This document shows, piece after piece, positions 32,479 through 44,443 of a DNA stretch of 64,000 nucleotides. Location of the stretch: the NCBI GenBank assembly GCA_030770545.1, contig CM061100.1:7261501-7325500 (forward strand), in the 5' to 3' direction. Each line of letters opens with the position of its first letter. Position 1 is the first letter of the stretch. Position numbers and translations under genes: made by a program. The stretch is from Macropodus opercularis. Lineage: Eukaryota > Chordata > Actinopteri > Anabantiformes > Osphronemidae. The notes under the pieces are model-generated. The model made no database searches and had not been told where the DNA came from. It saw only the letters and a list, made by a program, of their open reading frames with translations.

Positions 32479-32578
32479 TGACGTCCTGTTACAGTGAACA
32501 AGCGCACTGAGTGTTCGCTGCTGGGCCTAGACTGCGCGCGGCCCTGTTATTGGATGACGTCGGTGTGCCGTGACGTCA
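32479..32578. promoter_or_regulatory. CRE-like and CCAAT cluster upstream of pptc7
   Basis: Three CRE-like sites occur within 100 nt: TGACGTCC (32479-32486), TGACGTCG (32555-32562) and the consensus palindrome TGACGTCA (32571-32578). An inverted CCAAT (ATTGG, 32549-32553) sits beside the second. The cluster lies in GC-rich DNA between the head-to-head prion and pptc7 genes, about 350 nt before the pptc7 ATG. Confidence 0.6.
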
Positions 32579-32925
32579 GTGTTGTAAAGGGTGAAACGCC
32601 CGTATGTAGTCTTAGCTCTCTGTCCGGTGAACGCAGGAAACATGTCGGGAAGGAGAGAGCCCACCGGAGGAACCGAGCGTGTGAAACACACACTCACCTA
32701 AACAGCAGCGCGAGTGGAGGCGTTTTACGCGGGGTTAGCGCACCTGTCTGCACTGCGGGACTGTTTCGCGGAAGAGTGTCATTCGGGGTCGCATGGACCG
32801 ATAGAAACCGAAACTAGAGGCTTTATCTGAAGAAGCAGCCGAACAAGCAGCCGGGCGACCAGCCGGGGGGCACAGAGGGGACAGCGTCTGCAGGCTCACA
32901 TCAGACGGGCGGCCGCTTGCCAGGG

Positions 32926-35900
32926 ATGTTATCCGTACTGTCTTATGGCAGACTGGTAGCCAGGGCTGTCCTGGGCGGACTCTCTCAGACGGACAGTCGG
33001 GACTACAGCCTCGTCACCGCCAGTTATGGCTTCGGTAAAGACTTTAGGAAGGGGATCCTGAAGAAAGGGATGTGCTACGGGGATGATGCCTGCTTCATTG
33101 CACGGAACAGGTCCGCCGATGTTTTGGGTGAGCGAATAAACAGTTTGGATGCTTGTTAATCAACCCCCTGTGCTCGGGTGACCTTCAGTGAGTTCGCGTA
33201 CACGTGTACCGACCCCTCGGATAAAAACACACGAGCCCCCACCCACCCAGGCACAACTTTAACTCCCTGCAGGCTAATGTTAGCTGGGATCGCTTAGCGC
33301 CAAGCCGGCTGGTGCTTTTGGAGGTTAATGCGTACAGCTCACGTGCAGTCACGTCATTTTATGGTTAAAAAAACTGATAATGTTTACAATTAGCGCTGGG
33401 TTTTACTGTAAAACTCCAATGACCTTTCACCTAGATCAGCTCCAAGTGAAGACTACACCGTGGTAATACGCAATAATAAACGGTTTTGATAATAATGTGT
33501 AGAAACGCTTAAATCAGGGTAGACACGAGTGACAAGCCCTCATTAAATCAGTTCCCACGGAACATCACAATGTCTTGCAAAGGTCAGAATGGTTGAGTAT
33601 GGAGGCAGCCATATTGCTAGCACAGCCATTAGCCTGCTAGCTTAGCACAGCGGGATTGCTTTGTCCTCGCCGCTTTCCCGTCAAAAGGGTAAACACGGCA
33701 GAACAGTCGGCAACACGTGGCTCACGCGACGCGTCCACTGTGTTTTACAGCCTAAGCTACTGCCGCTGGTAAATGTTCGGTTTGATGACGAACTGATCAT
33801 AGCGAGCTCCGAGGAACCAAATCTCCTCATGGCTTCACGTGCTGCACATGGCAAAGGCACAGATGTGTGGTCAGCGGGGCATGCGGTGACCTCCACCGAG
33901 GGACGGGCTCATCACTGGCACTGGGCGTCTGTCAAACGCTGGTCGCTTTCCGCAGCGGATGTTTCAGGGGTTTCCCCCACACGGCGTCCAGTTATTTTCA
34001 CTTTTTGTTTGAGGCCATTTCATCTAAATGTCAAAGCAGTATTTTTGAAAAACACATTTTATTGCGTGTTGTCATCATAAGCACTGTACACCCTGACTTT
34101 TCAGAAATCCTAATTTGTCTGAAAAATTGTGTTCTTCTTGTTTAGATACATTTAAATTGTACTCTTGTTCCTGACTGAACAGGGAACTAATCCACCATAA
34201 TCCTGGTGCATTATGACCTAATTGCTTAGTATTGCATTAGTTTTTCTCCAATCCAGTCGGCTATTTGAATAATCTTACCTATTGAGTCAGCTGCTGTGTG
34301 GGTTGGGAATAGGGTAAGGTGTTAAATCCTCAGTGTGGGATTCACATAAGCTGAGAACCAGGCGTAGTACTGATTTGCAGGTCAGTGGCTTTGAGGGATG
34401 ACACTAAGAAGGTTGACTGTAATTTAATCCTGCATGTATCAAATGTTGTTTAGCTGTTTTATTCCACTTCAAAATACATCCCATTAATATCCTATGCATC
34501 CATACAGTACATCCCTCTTCCCGTGTTGCTTGTGCAGAGCTAAATGATAACTAAACGTCCACATGCATCAACACAGTTTTGGTTGCTGCTTGGATGTCAG
34601 CTGAATTTGAGTGTGCATTCCCATTCTGTGTATCATCAGGTGTAGCGGATGGTGTAGGTGGTTGGCGTGACTATGGTGTCGACCCATCGCAGTTCTCTGC
34701 TACCCTAATGAGAACCTGTGAGCGACTGGTGAAGGAAGGACGCTTCACTCCCAGTAACCCAGTGGGTATCTTGACCTCTGGCTACTATGAGCTTCTACAG
34801 AACAAAGTTCCCCTGCTAGGTGAGTGTACACAGACACAGAAACACATGCACAAAAACACAAACACTGGTGCTGATGTGAGTCATGCGTTCTATGTGAACA
34901 ACTGTACTCTGCTGAAATAAATAACATAACTGCAGGATGACTCAGGTTGTGAGTAATGGCCTTGCTTTAAGAGGTGAATAAACATTATTGGACGTTAAAA
35001 GCATTTCTTTTTCTAAAAGTGTGTTGTAACATGTTTTTAATTTGCTGTGTTACTTACCATCGCTTTAAATCTGCAGGATCTAAATAAGTTCATCGTTTTA
35101 CGTCTCCTGTTTTGTGTAAGTTGCAACTCCTTGTGGGGACTGAACAGTTTTTGTTTTACCTGCGGGGAAATGTTTACTTCATACCAAAGATTCAAAAGAT
35201 CAGAGAGAAAGAAGAGACAAACTTCCTGTGTCTAAAAACCAGTATATATATATATTAGATGCACTACTCCCATCCTCCCCCACCCCCTACTCAAACGTTT
35301 GTCAATTGACTTGTTTTTCTTTTGAGAACTTGGAACAAGGTCTGAATGTGACCTTCCTGGTTCAGGGTTGCTCATACTGTTTGCTCCTAAATCTGCAGCC
35401 ACCAAGCAAGATATATGACTCTGTGGTTCTTTTTTTAATACATATGTAATTGGAAATTGCACAACCTTTCCCACCCACTGTAGAGGCATGTGCGAATAAG
35501 GTGCAGACAGAGCTGATGATTTACTGACTGACCTGAATTCTTACTCTTTTGAAAGTAAAGCGAAGCTCACAGTCTGTCTGTGCTTCATTCTTGTGTGTCC
35601 AAATAGAAATTGTAAATGCTTCCTGTTCAGTGCTGCTTAAGTATCATTTTCTTTCACACTGTGTCAAGTCAGAGTTTGTCCTCTACATACACACATGACT
35701 CAGATGCCTTTTTACTCCTGTGTAGGTAGCAGCACAGCCTGTATTGTGGTTCTGGATCGACGGAGTCACCGGCTACACACATGTAACCTCGGGGACTCAG
35801 GATTTCTAGTGGTTCGAAGAGGAGAGGTTGTTCATCGCTCGGACGAGCAACAGCACTATTTTAACACACCCTTCCAGCTGTCAATTGCTCCTCCGGGAGC

Positions 35901-37671
35901 CGAGGGGGTGGTGCTCAGTGACAGGTCAGTAGCTCAGTGTTGAAAGAGTGAAAACGGAGAATGACAGGTCTCCAAGCTAAACCTCACCACTGCATGGTCA
36001 TAATAAACCTCTCTTATCATCAGCAATGTGAAAATACCATCACCCACATGTAAAATACTCTCCTCACATCCTGTTTAGGTTTGTTGTTGTTTAGACTTCT
36101 AATGGTAAATCTTTATCATCACAAACTAATAGTACTTTCTGTAATATACTCACTTGGAATGTCAAAGAAGTAAGAATGGTATGTGCAACCTTTCCAGCTG
36201 ATGTTCTCCTGGACCAAGTAATGTGATTCTGTAGCTCTGAATAGCTCCATGCAGTGTTTTACAACTCAGCGGACACTAGAGCATGTTTTGGGCGATCATG
36301 GTTTCTGTAGTAGTGGTGTACTGTCACATTATATTATTCTTTTTTTCCCTTTACCATTCATAAAGAGCCTGATGAGGTCTATCTGTTTGCAAGACAGTAT
36401 ATTCCAGCTAAAGAACCGACACCAGCTGTCTGATTAGCCGGGTTTAGCTAATTCTGAGTCACTCTGTTTACCAATTGTGTTCACATCCATTAATATTTCA
36501 AGCATAAGAAACCTGGTACAAGTGTGTTGGTGTATACTTGCAGGCTTGACTACCCAGACAGGTGTCACAGTTTTATTCTGACAATGGCAGCTTGATTAAC
36601 TAGGGATAAAGGTTTTGTAATCCATTTGGCTCATTCTCAAGGATTTGTTTTCCACTTTTTTTTAAAACCTTATTCTTATGTTGTGAAATAAACATCAAGA
36701 TTTAGCTGTTCAAATAAACGGCTTCGCAGTACATTCATGGCTCTGTAGCATGTCACCTTTAAAATAACAACCTGCAGCAATATGAGGGGACAAAATGGTA
36801 ATGACTCCCAAGACATAAAACTTGAGTCTTGGGTTCAGTGCCAAGAAACAGCAGGACCTCTCAAAGTCTGGCAAGGACACACAGGACAGTGAACTCCTGA
36901 AACGCCTGCTAGATTAAACACTTACGCTGTGTCTACTTTGAGTGACTTCTTAAATTATTAATGCCACACTAGAGACCTTGACAGCTTGTGCTGTATAATG
37001 CTAATTTGTTTGACTGCTTCCCAACCCCTCTCTCATAGTCCTGAAGCAGCCGACAGCTCCTCCTTCGATGTGCAGCTTGGTGACATCATCCTGACGGCCA
37101 CTGATGGCCTTTTTGACAACATGCCAGACTACATGATTCTTCAGGAGCTCAAGAAACTCAAGGTGTTACTTCTGGATATCAGACTGATCCATACTTCTAT
37201 AGTGAACATATATCCAGAATAAAGGTTTCTCTAACTTGAATGTTTTCTATTTCTCTTAATTTCAGACTACCAACTATGACAGCATCATGCAGACTGCACA
37301 GAGCATTGCAAAACAAGCTCATGATCTTGCCTATGACCCCAACTATATGTCTCCTTTTGCACAGTTTGCCTGTGACAATGGGCTGAATGTACGAGGTAAG
37401 TCTGCTCCTTGTTAAACGCCACATTTGTCCAGATGGACAAATACTGTTGATCTTTTTTTTTAAGGGATATGCATGAAACATTATTTAATCAAAAATATAC
37501 ATCTACATGCTACATGGCAAAACAAACATGTGAGGGAATGATGAAATTAGCTTTCCTGTCTATGAACTGGTAATTGCATTTCTCATTTCTGTTTTGCTTT
37601 GTTTTTTTGCAGGAGGAAAGCCAGATGACATCACGGTGCTCTTGTCCATTGTGGCTGAATATACAGACTAA
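32926..37671 (+). CDS. pptc7: PPTC7 mitochondrial PPM-type protein phosphatase, 6 exons, 297 aa
   Basis: Mitochondrial PP2C/PPM-family Ser/Thr phosphatase; in mammals it acts on COQ7 and other mitochondrial proteins and limits BNIP3/NIX mitophagy. Exons: 32926-33127, 34640-34819, 35726-35924, 37039-37162, 37266-37395, 37613-37671, totalling 894 nt. PPM metal and catalytic motifs are visible: YGDDA in exon 1, DGVGGW (71-76), GDSG (150-153), ATDG (214-217) and GGKPDD (279-284). The N-terminus [20 protein letters not shown] is basic and amphipathic, as in the human mitochondrial-targeted protein. It lacks the Gly-rich insertion I recall in human PPTC7 (304 aa). The ATG at 32926 is used; the upstream open codons have no ATG. 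The 3' UTR is about 2.3 kb. Confidence 0.96.
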
Positions 37672-40045
37672 AAGTGTGTATGTTTGTGTGAGCGTATGTA
37701 TGTTTTTTTTTCTGGGGCTTATTCTTCCTTTACATCTGCCAGAGTCTTCAATCTGCAGCCCTCCCAAAAATGCACTGCGTCATGTGGGCTGACAGGGAGG
37801 CCCACCAACACCACACACTCCTCGCTGCAGGGCTGAGGTCCAGCTGTTGTAGTATTTTGATTTCTTTTTCTGTATTTTCTGTATTGTTTTGGTGCTTGAA
37901 CTGGTTGAGGGCAATGCAGGCAGCTAAGACATCTTCATGTTGATCATGATGCAGGAAAAACAGAGTACAATGAACTGTGGGGTTTTTTCTCAGTCTCCAA
38001 TGTCTCACTGTGTGGCATCAGCAGGTGATGTGTCTTAGAGACGGGGCAATTTTGCTTAACCGAGGGCTTTAAAATCTCCTAGTCCTTGTTCATTAGAGGT
38101 GATTTTTATTAAGAGGAATAAGCCATGGCGTTGGGTTGCTTATTATAGTGGTAGAGTAATCTGTCTCTGTAAATGTGTCTGAACCATGCATACAGATGGA
38201 CTGAGGAAGCCGATGTTGGGAATGAGTGGGTGTTACTGGAAGTATAAGGGTTTAGGAAAGTAAATGATGGACAAGCTGTAACTAGCCCATTTGCTTCATG
38301 AAAGGTAAATGTCAACAGAAACGGCAAAGCGTTGGAGCACGCATGTGAAGGCTGGCCAGGTGTTCTGTCTGTGCGCACATGCTGATAAGTTGTAAATATT
38401 TTGTTTTTAGGGTTGTTTAAACAAAGCTATTTTATTATTGTTGTGAACGATGTAAACATGTATTCATAAATAGCTTAATTTTGATGTATAGATGTTAATC
38501 TTGAAGTGAGCTTTATCAATCCCACACTTCCACTTCCTGAAATGAATTGGTTTTGTGAGACGAAGGATGATCAAAATGTGAGTGTGGTTGTTTTCAGGAT
38601 GTGTGTTGCATTTCATATTAATCTCTCACTTTATCTCACAAAGCTAAAGCTAACATCTGGGAGAGCTTACAATCACCTTCATAGGTCAGGCATTGGTATA
38701 TGTAATTCTTTTTAAATGTTTAGTTTTCAGTGTGTGCTGAGATGTAATATGTGTGACAGATGGCAAAGGCCAGATATCTTAACCGGAAGGATGTGTAGTG
38801 TGGTGTGGGAGTGATTGAGTGTCAGATTCGTTTTTACTTCTCATTTCCTTATTTCCCTTTCATTTGTTTGCTGCTGTTTCTCTTTGGAATTCAGATTTCT
38901 CTATACTGTGTGACACAACGTGAATTATATGAACACGACTGTAGTGTGTGTGTGCTGAATTCCATCAATTTAACATTATCCAGCGACATTGATATTACTG
39001 TTCTTCTCATGATTGTGTATGGGGACACACTACAGGTCGCACAATCTGTTCGGGCAGTGTCTTTACAGTTTAAAAGCAGATGCACCAAAGACTAAAAAAA
39101 AATGTCTTTGTAATTCGTTACACTTTGTTGTTAGAAACATCTTACAGCAATACTGTCCATTCTTTGTGCTCTGGGTCTTGTGTGATTAGAAGATGGAAAT
39201 GATCAGAGAGGTTCTTAAATGTCATGCCTATGTGTGTTGTTGCGTCACAATGTTGGTTTACGTTATACTGTAGGTGGCTGGTTACCAGGTACACAGTATA
39301 ACAAAGGTTTGTTAAACCAAAGATGGAAAGCCATATAAATACGTGATTGAGGCACTGCTCTGTAAAGATAATATTGTGTTGGTGGAGACCAATATTGTCA
39401 CTGTGTTTTTGTTTTTATGGTCATGGTAAAACTGTACAGTTGAATCCACTGCTTCCTGCACGTGTCTTTCAGTCGAAAGCAGGATTCTGCAAATTCATAT
39501 ATGTGACGGAGCCGCCGTATGACAAACGGCTGCTGTTACATGTTTAAGTGTGTTTATTTTCCTCACACATAAGACAGTTATTTAAATAGCACCTGGCACC
39601 ATTTCACACGGTTGTAGTCTGTTCTTTTCTTTAGGATGGTTTATGTCAAATGTTCCTGGCTTGTATTTATAACGGGAATGTATCCTATATGCAGAAGAAG
39701 GAGTGGTGAGAAAGGTAATGGTGCTGTGAACTTACAGTCTGAGCGAGAGCACAGTTTCAGCCTTAACAAGACCTGTAATCTAGAGGCCTTCCCTGTCACT
39801 GCAAGCTTGTTACGTTGCCCGGTGTTTGACACAAATGAGGTCTGCCCCCATCCTTCTGTCCTGTAAAGCTGTTCTTAACGGTGCTTCTGCAGTCTGTATG
39901 GGATGATTGTCCTCCTTCCAGCAAGCAATGTTGCGTGCGCGTGTGAAAGAGTGTATTTCTACAGTATAACAATGCAGGTCTAATTTATGTAAATATGTTT
40001 CAAATATGTACAATATTTAAATAAAGACTTTAGTATTTATACTAA
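37672..40045 (+). other. pptc7 3' UTR, poly(A) signal at 40020-40025
   Basis: About 2.35 kb of non-coding sequence follows the stop and ends near AATAAA at 40020-40025. No other exon is recognisable. UTR extent is inferred from the first good signal before the next promoter region. Confidence 0.55.
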
Positions 40046-40831
40046 ATCTGCTCAAGTGTTTTCATTTGGTTTTCTTACACAGCTACAGGATGAAGGCTAA
40101 TAAAAAAAAATGTATGTTAATCTTTTATTAGTGCAAATAAATCAGACCATGGCAATAAAGTTTAGATCTTGTACATGGCCTCACGTGATATGCATTAAAG
40201 GTTTATTTGATTATTTTATTTGCTGTGTGACCTCCCCAGTGTTAAACCAGGCAAAGGATGATGGATGCTTAAACTTTATAAGTGAGAAACTATCGTTTCT
40301 AACAAAAGCTGCTGCTCAGCTTGTTGAAAACAGAGCAGAGTTCAGTGGTCGGTGCTTGAGGAATAGCTGGTGTCGGCGCCACATGAACAAACTGCGTGTT
40401 TTGAGCTGTAGGGGGCGGTGTTGCCTCCTCAGCGTTGCCGCTCGCCCACATTCCTGCTGACGGCAGAGCTTCCAGTAGGACCGTGTCAGCTGACAGCTGT
40501 GTGATGCTAACATGTTAGCTTCGGCGTCAGCGGCAGGTCCTTTCCTGATTTTGTTGCCGGGATAGCTGCGCTCCGACTCTTTAATACTTTACACGGTGAC
40601 ATTGGGTATGTGAGCACCGTGGAGTGGCTTAGCGTTAAACACCACTTCGTTTTTAACACTAGCTGGCGCTCAGGAATGTAATCGTCTTAGCAACCGCAGC
40701 TAGCTACCACAGTAGGTTAGCTATTAGCCTCTACATGGGGGCTTTTAAACGGTCTGCCAGGCGTTTAAGGCTGGTCGGTTGTGTGATGATATTGTAGACC
40801 GGCGGCTTCTGCTGACATACATGTGGATTAA
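40046..40831 (+). other. tbc1d10a promoter and 5' UTR region
   Basis: Sequence between the pptc7 poly(A) site and the tbc1d10a ATG. GC content rises after about 40360. An ATG at 40821 lies 11 nt before the chosen start in a different frame and could act as a short overlapping uORF. Confidence 0.4.
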
Positions 40832-43800
40832 ATGGCAAAAACCGAACAGGGCAATGGACTTAATTTGCGGGGCAGCACAGAGAAGCTGACGGATAATGGG
40901 AAGGACGGCTCACATGGAGCTGAGCCTGAGCTGAACGGCAACGCAGGACCCGGGGAGACATGGGTGGACAAGTACGGCTTCACCGGCGGAGCCCAGCAGA
41001 CCTCCGGAGAGTCGTAAGTGGAGTTGCTAAGTGTTCTCACTACTCGGTGCACTGGTATTGAAGGCTGCCACGGACGGTCGCATACTTGAGGTGTTTTCCT
41101 TTCCTCTCGTTGGGTAAAGACAGGTAAAACCGGTAAAGGAGCTAGAGAGCCGGCTACCTGCCTGCCCCGGTGCCTGACGAGCACAACTGCACGCTAGCAG
41201 CCAAGAAAGCTGCTGCTGGACTGGACGTATGGCGGCGATGCAGGCAGGATGGCATTTGCATGAGCTTTGAATGTGGACGGAAATCTACATATAATAGATA
41301 ACCCCAGCCTGGAAAGACTTCTAATCAACTTTATTTACAGCTTGACCTTTTTGCCCTTTACCTCCTGCATCACTAGTACTTCTGAAGCCACATCTTCTGA
41401 CCCTTTGACCTTGGATCAAGTTGCATGTGTTTATAAGTTCCAGGCGGTTGAAAGGCAATTTTTTACTGTTATTGTTGTATGAAAACATCTACGTGAACAA
41501 CACTTCATAATGAAAGTGTACCAGACCGGTATGTTCAGGAACTTCAGGCATTGTTTTTGGGATACTTATTAATTTATAAGTAGAGGGTAGTTTTTATTGG
41601 ACCTTGCTGTACATTTGCATGATGTGTTGATTAATAGGATGGTTTATAGGGGACACATGTGGACATGGTTGATTACCACCGGTGCGTGTTGTAGTAATGC
41701 ACAAGGAGGATCAACTCTAGCTGTTGCATTCTAACGTGAAAAGTGCCCTCAAAAATAAATGCTTAAAATTCCACCTCTCTGACAGTGTTCGCCTGAGGGT
41801 AGCTTTCCTGTTTGGATCAGGAGATTTCCCCCTGTCACGGGTACAGAAAGTGACAAAATACAGTTGGTGTTTGTAATAAAAATACTTGTTTTATCAGTGA
41901 CATTGTTTTTATCGCCACAGCGCTGAGGACATTCCTGCTTGGGTCTTGAGGCAACGAGAGACTAAATGGCTGGACATGCTCAACAGTTGGGACAAGTGGA
42001 TGGCCAAAAAACACAAGAAGGTTTGTAGTGATTCAGCAGGAACTTATATACTTTGGGGCGGCAGTGGCTCAGAGGTAGAGCTGTCGCCCACTGATCGTAG
42101 GATCGGTGGTTCGATTCCTGGCTTCCCCCAGTCATGTGCCGAAGTGTCCCTGGGCAAGACACTGAACCCTAAGTTGCCCCCGGTGTGTCAGCCTAAGCTG
42201 CATAGCAGCTCTGCCACCGGTGTGTGAATGTGTGTGTGAATGGGTGAATGTGACGCAGTGTCAAAGCGCTTTGAGTACCGATAGGTAGAAAAGCGCTATA
42301 CAAATGCAGACCATTTACCATATATTTACCTTCACTCATTTTTGTCCTAATTTAAAATTTTCTTAAGTTGTATATTTGATTTGATGAGTTTACAGGTGAA
42401 AGAGCGCTGTCAGAAGGGAATCCCTCCATCCCTGCGTGGCCGGGCCTGGCTCTACCTCACTGGGGCCAAAGTGAAAATGGGGCAAAACAAGGGCAGGTTC
42501 CAGGTCAGTTGTGTATTAGTGGCCTCTGCTGGCATCAAGTTATTCTTTTGGACAAGTCAGTCACTGAAACTGAGCTGCTGATTGAAATTCTTTACTTATG
42601 ACTTCTATACAATCATATATATAACATTCAGATGCTGTGTGTGTATGACTTGTAATATAATTTTTTATTTTGTAGTTCTGCATCATCATAATATTGCTAA
42701 TAAACATGTTGCAGACGCTGACAAAGTTGTGCAATTTTAGGAACTTGACAACCAACCAGGAGATCCCAAGTGGGTAGATGTTATTGAGAGGGACCTCCAT
42801 CGACAGTTCCCCTTCCACGAAATGTTTGCAGCAAGAGGAGGTCATGGGTAAGTGTTGCCATGTAAAGGCTTATTATTATGCCTTTGATTGTGGCAAAGTT
42901 TAATATATTATGTGTGTTCATACATGTAGGCAGCAGGATTTGTTCCGCATACTCAAGGCTTATACGCTGCATCGCCCGGAAGAGGGCTACTGTCAGGCCC
43001 AGGCTCCCATTGCTGCTCTACTCCTGATGCATATGCCAGCTGAGGTGAGTGCAGAGTAAACATTTCTAGATGTGCTTTATATCATGGTTTCTGCCTTTAA
43101 ATGCCACATTTTCTGGTCGTGTTTTACAACATGCCAACCCTTCTTCTTTCTCTGTCCCAGGAGGCATTTTGGGCTCTTGTTCAAATTTGTGAGAAATACC
43201 TCCCTGGATACTACAGCACGGGGCTGGTAAGGATCCCGACAGGCACACGGTCACCGTATTTGGCATATGCAGAATTTAAGAACATCTGAGTTTGACTTAC
43301 CTGCAGTATAAAAAGATTACACATTCACTGTGTTCAGCGTGTCAATTATTACTTCAACTCTTCAATGCTGTTTTTTTCCTGTGTTGTCTCCACAGGAAGC
43401 AATCCAACTGGATGGGGAGATCCTTCACGCTTTGCTGCGCCGGCTGTGTCCTGTGGCCCACCGTCACCTGAAAAAGCACAACGTGGAGCCCACCCTGTAC
43501 ATGACGGAGTGGTTCATGTGTGCCTTCTCAAGGACTCTGCCTTGGGCCTCAGTGCTGCGTGTCTGGGACATGTTCCTCTGCCAAGGTAGAACAACACACT
43601 AAATGGAACTTTATTCAAACCACCGTAATGTCTTACGCCTTAAAAGGTTGGTCTCCAACTGCTTCTGGTATTTATTTAGTTAAATGGGCAGTTTCCTTGT
43701 TTTATCCAACTAAAATCCAGCTTTGTGTGTCTTATATGATCCTGTTCTCAGGAGTGAAGATCCTGTTCCGAGTCGGTCTGGTTCTTCTAAAATGCATCTT

Positions 43801-44443
43801 GGGTTCACAAGAAAAACTGAAATCCTGCCAAGGATTTTATGAAACGATGGAACTGCTCCGCACTATAAAGCCACAGTACATGCAGGAAGGCTTCCTAGTG
43901 CACGAGGTACGTCACACTGTGTTATCTCTTTGATACCTCTTTGACTTTGCCCTGCTTAAGTTGTGCTGACAGCTTTTCAAAAAGATTTAATGAGTAACAT
44001 GCTGGAGCTTTTAGCTTAGACATTACCTGGCCTGTGACTTGCACCCTTTGTGTTTTTAGGTTACGGAGTTGGCAGTGTCTGAGAAAGACATCGAGAAGGA
44101 ACATCAGGTTCAGCTGCGACGCTGGAAGGAGAATCACGGAGACCTACGCTGTAAGTCCCCTCCACGGATGCACGGCGCCAAGGCCATCATGACAGCGGAG
44201 CCACCCAGTCGGCAGGAACTGAGACACAGACCCACCATCATTGTGCAGTCTCCCCTGGATTCCCAGACAGATGGAGTGCAAGCTGAAGATGTGGAGAAAA
44301 GTAAAAATAAAACAAACCTGCTCCCAGAGGAGGTTGTCAATCCCTATGCTCCCACCACAGACTCTTCACCTTTTCGCACAAAACTCAACATACAAGGGTC
44401 CAAAGAGAGTCTTAGCAGCGCAGAGCATGACACTTACCTGTAG
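40832..44443 (+). CDS. tbc1d10a: TBC1D10A (EPI64) Rab GTPase-activating protein, 9 exons, 468 aa
   Basis: TBC-domain GAP; the mammalian protein acts on Rab27A and Rab35 and influences Arf6 at microvilli. Exons: 40832-41013, 41921-42020, 42396-42503, 42741-42847, 42930-43044, 43161-43226, 43396-43585, 43752-43906, 44060-44443, totalling 1407 nt. Catalytic fingers are present: IERDLHR (IxxDxxR, 145-151) and YCQ with Gln188. The C-terminus DTYL is the PDZ-binding motif by which EPI64 binds EBP50/NHERF1. That motif together with WMAKKHKK and [11 protein letters not shown] identifies the A paralogue over B or C. The C-terminal tail is shorter than in human (508 aa). A tRNA-derived SINE is inserted in intron 2. 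Start: the ATG at 40832 gives MAK, matching human. Confidence 0.95.
42055..42320 (+). mobile_element. tRNA-derived SINE in tbc1d10a intron 2
   Basis: The head is tRNA-like, with a Pol III A box (TGGCTCAGAGG, 42065-42075) and B box (GGTTCGATTCC, 42108-42118). A tRNA-unrelated body follows (GGGCAAGACACTGAACCCTAAG region), then a tail with two AAGCGCT motifs ending near CCATTTACCA. This layout and wording are familiar from abundant teleost SINEs. It is in the same orientation as the gene and just inside the intron, starting 35 nt after the exon 2 donor. Clear target-site duplications were not identified. Confidence 0.85.

Noticed and set aside
42055..42130. Functional tRNA gene
   Set aside because: The A and B boxes belong to a longer SINE with a tRNA-unrelated body; the head does not fold as a complete tRNA by eye.
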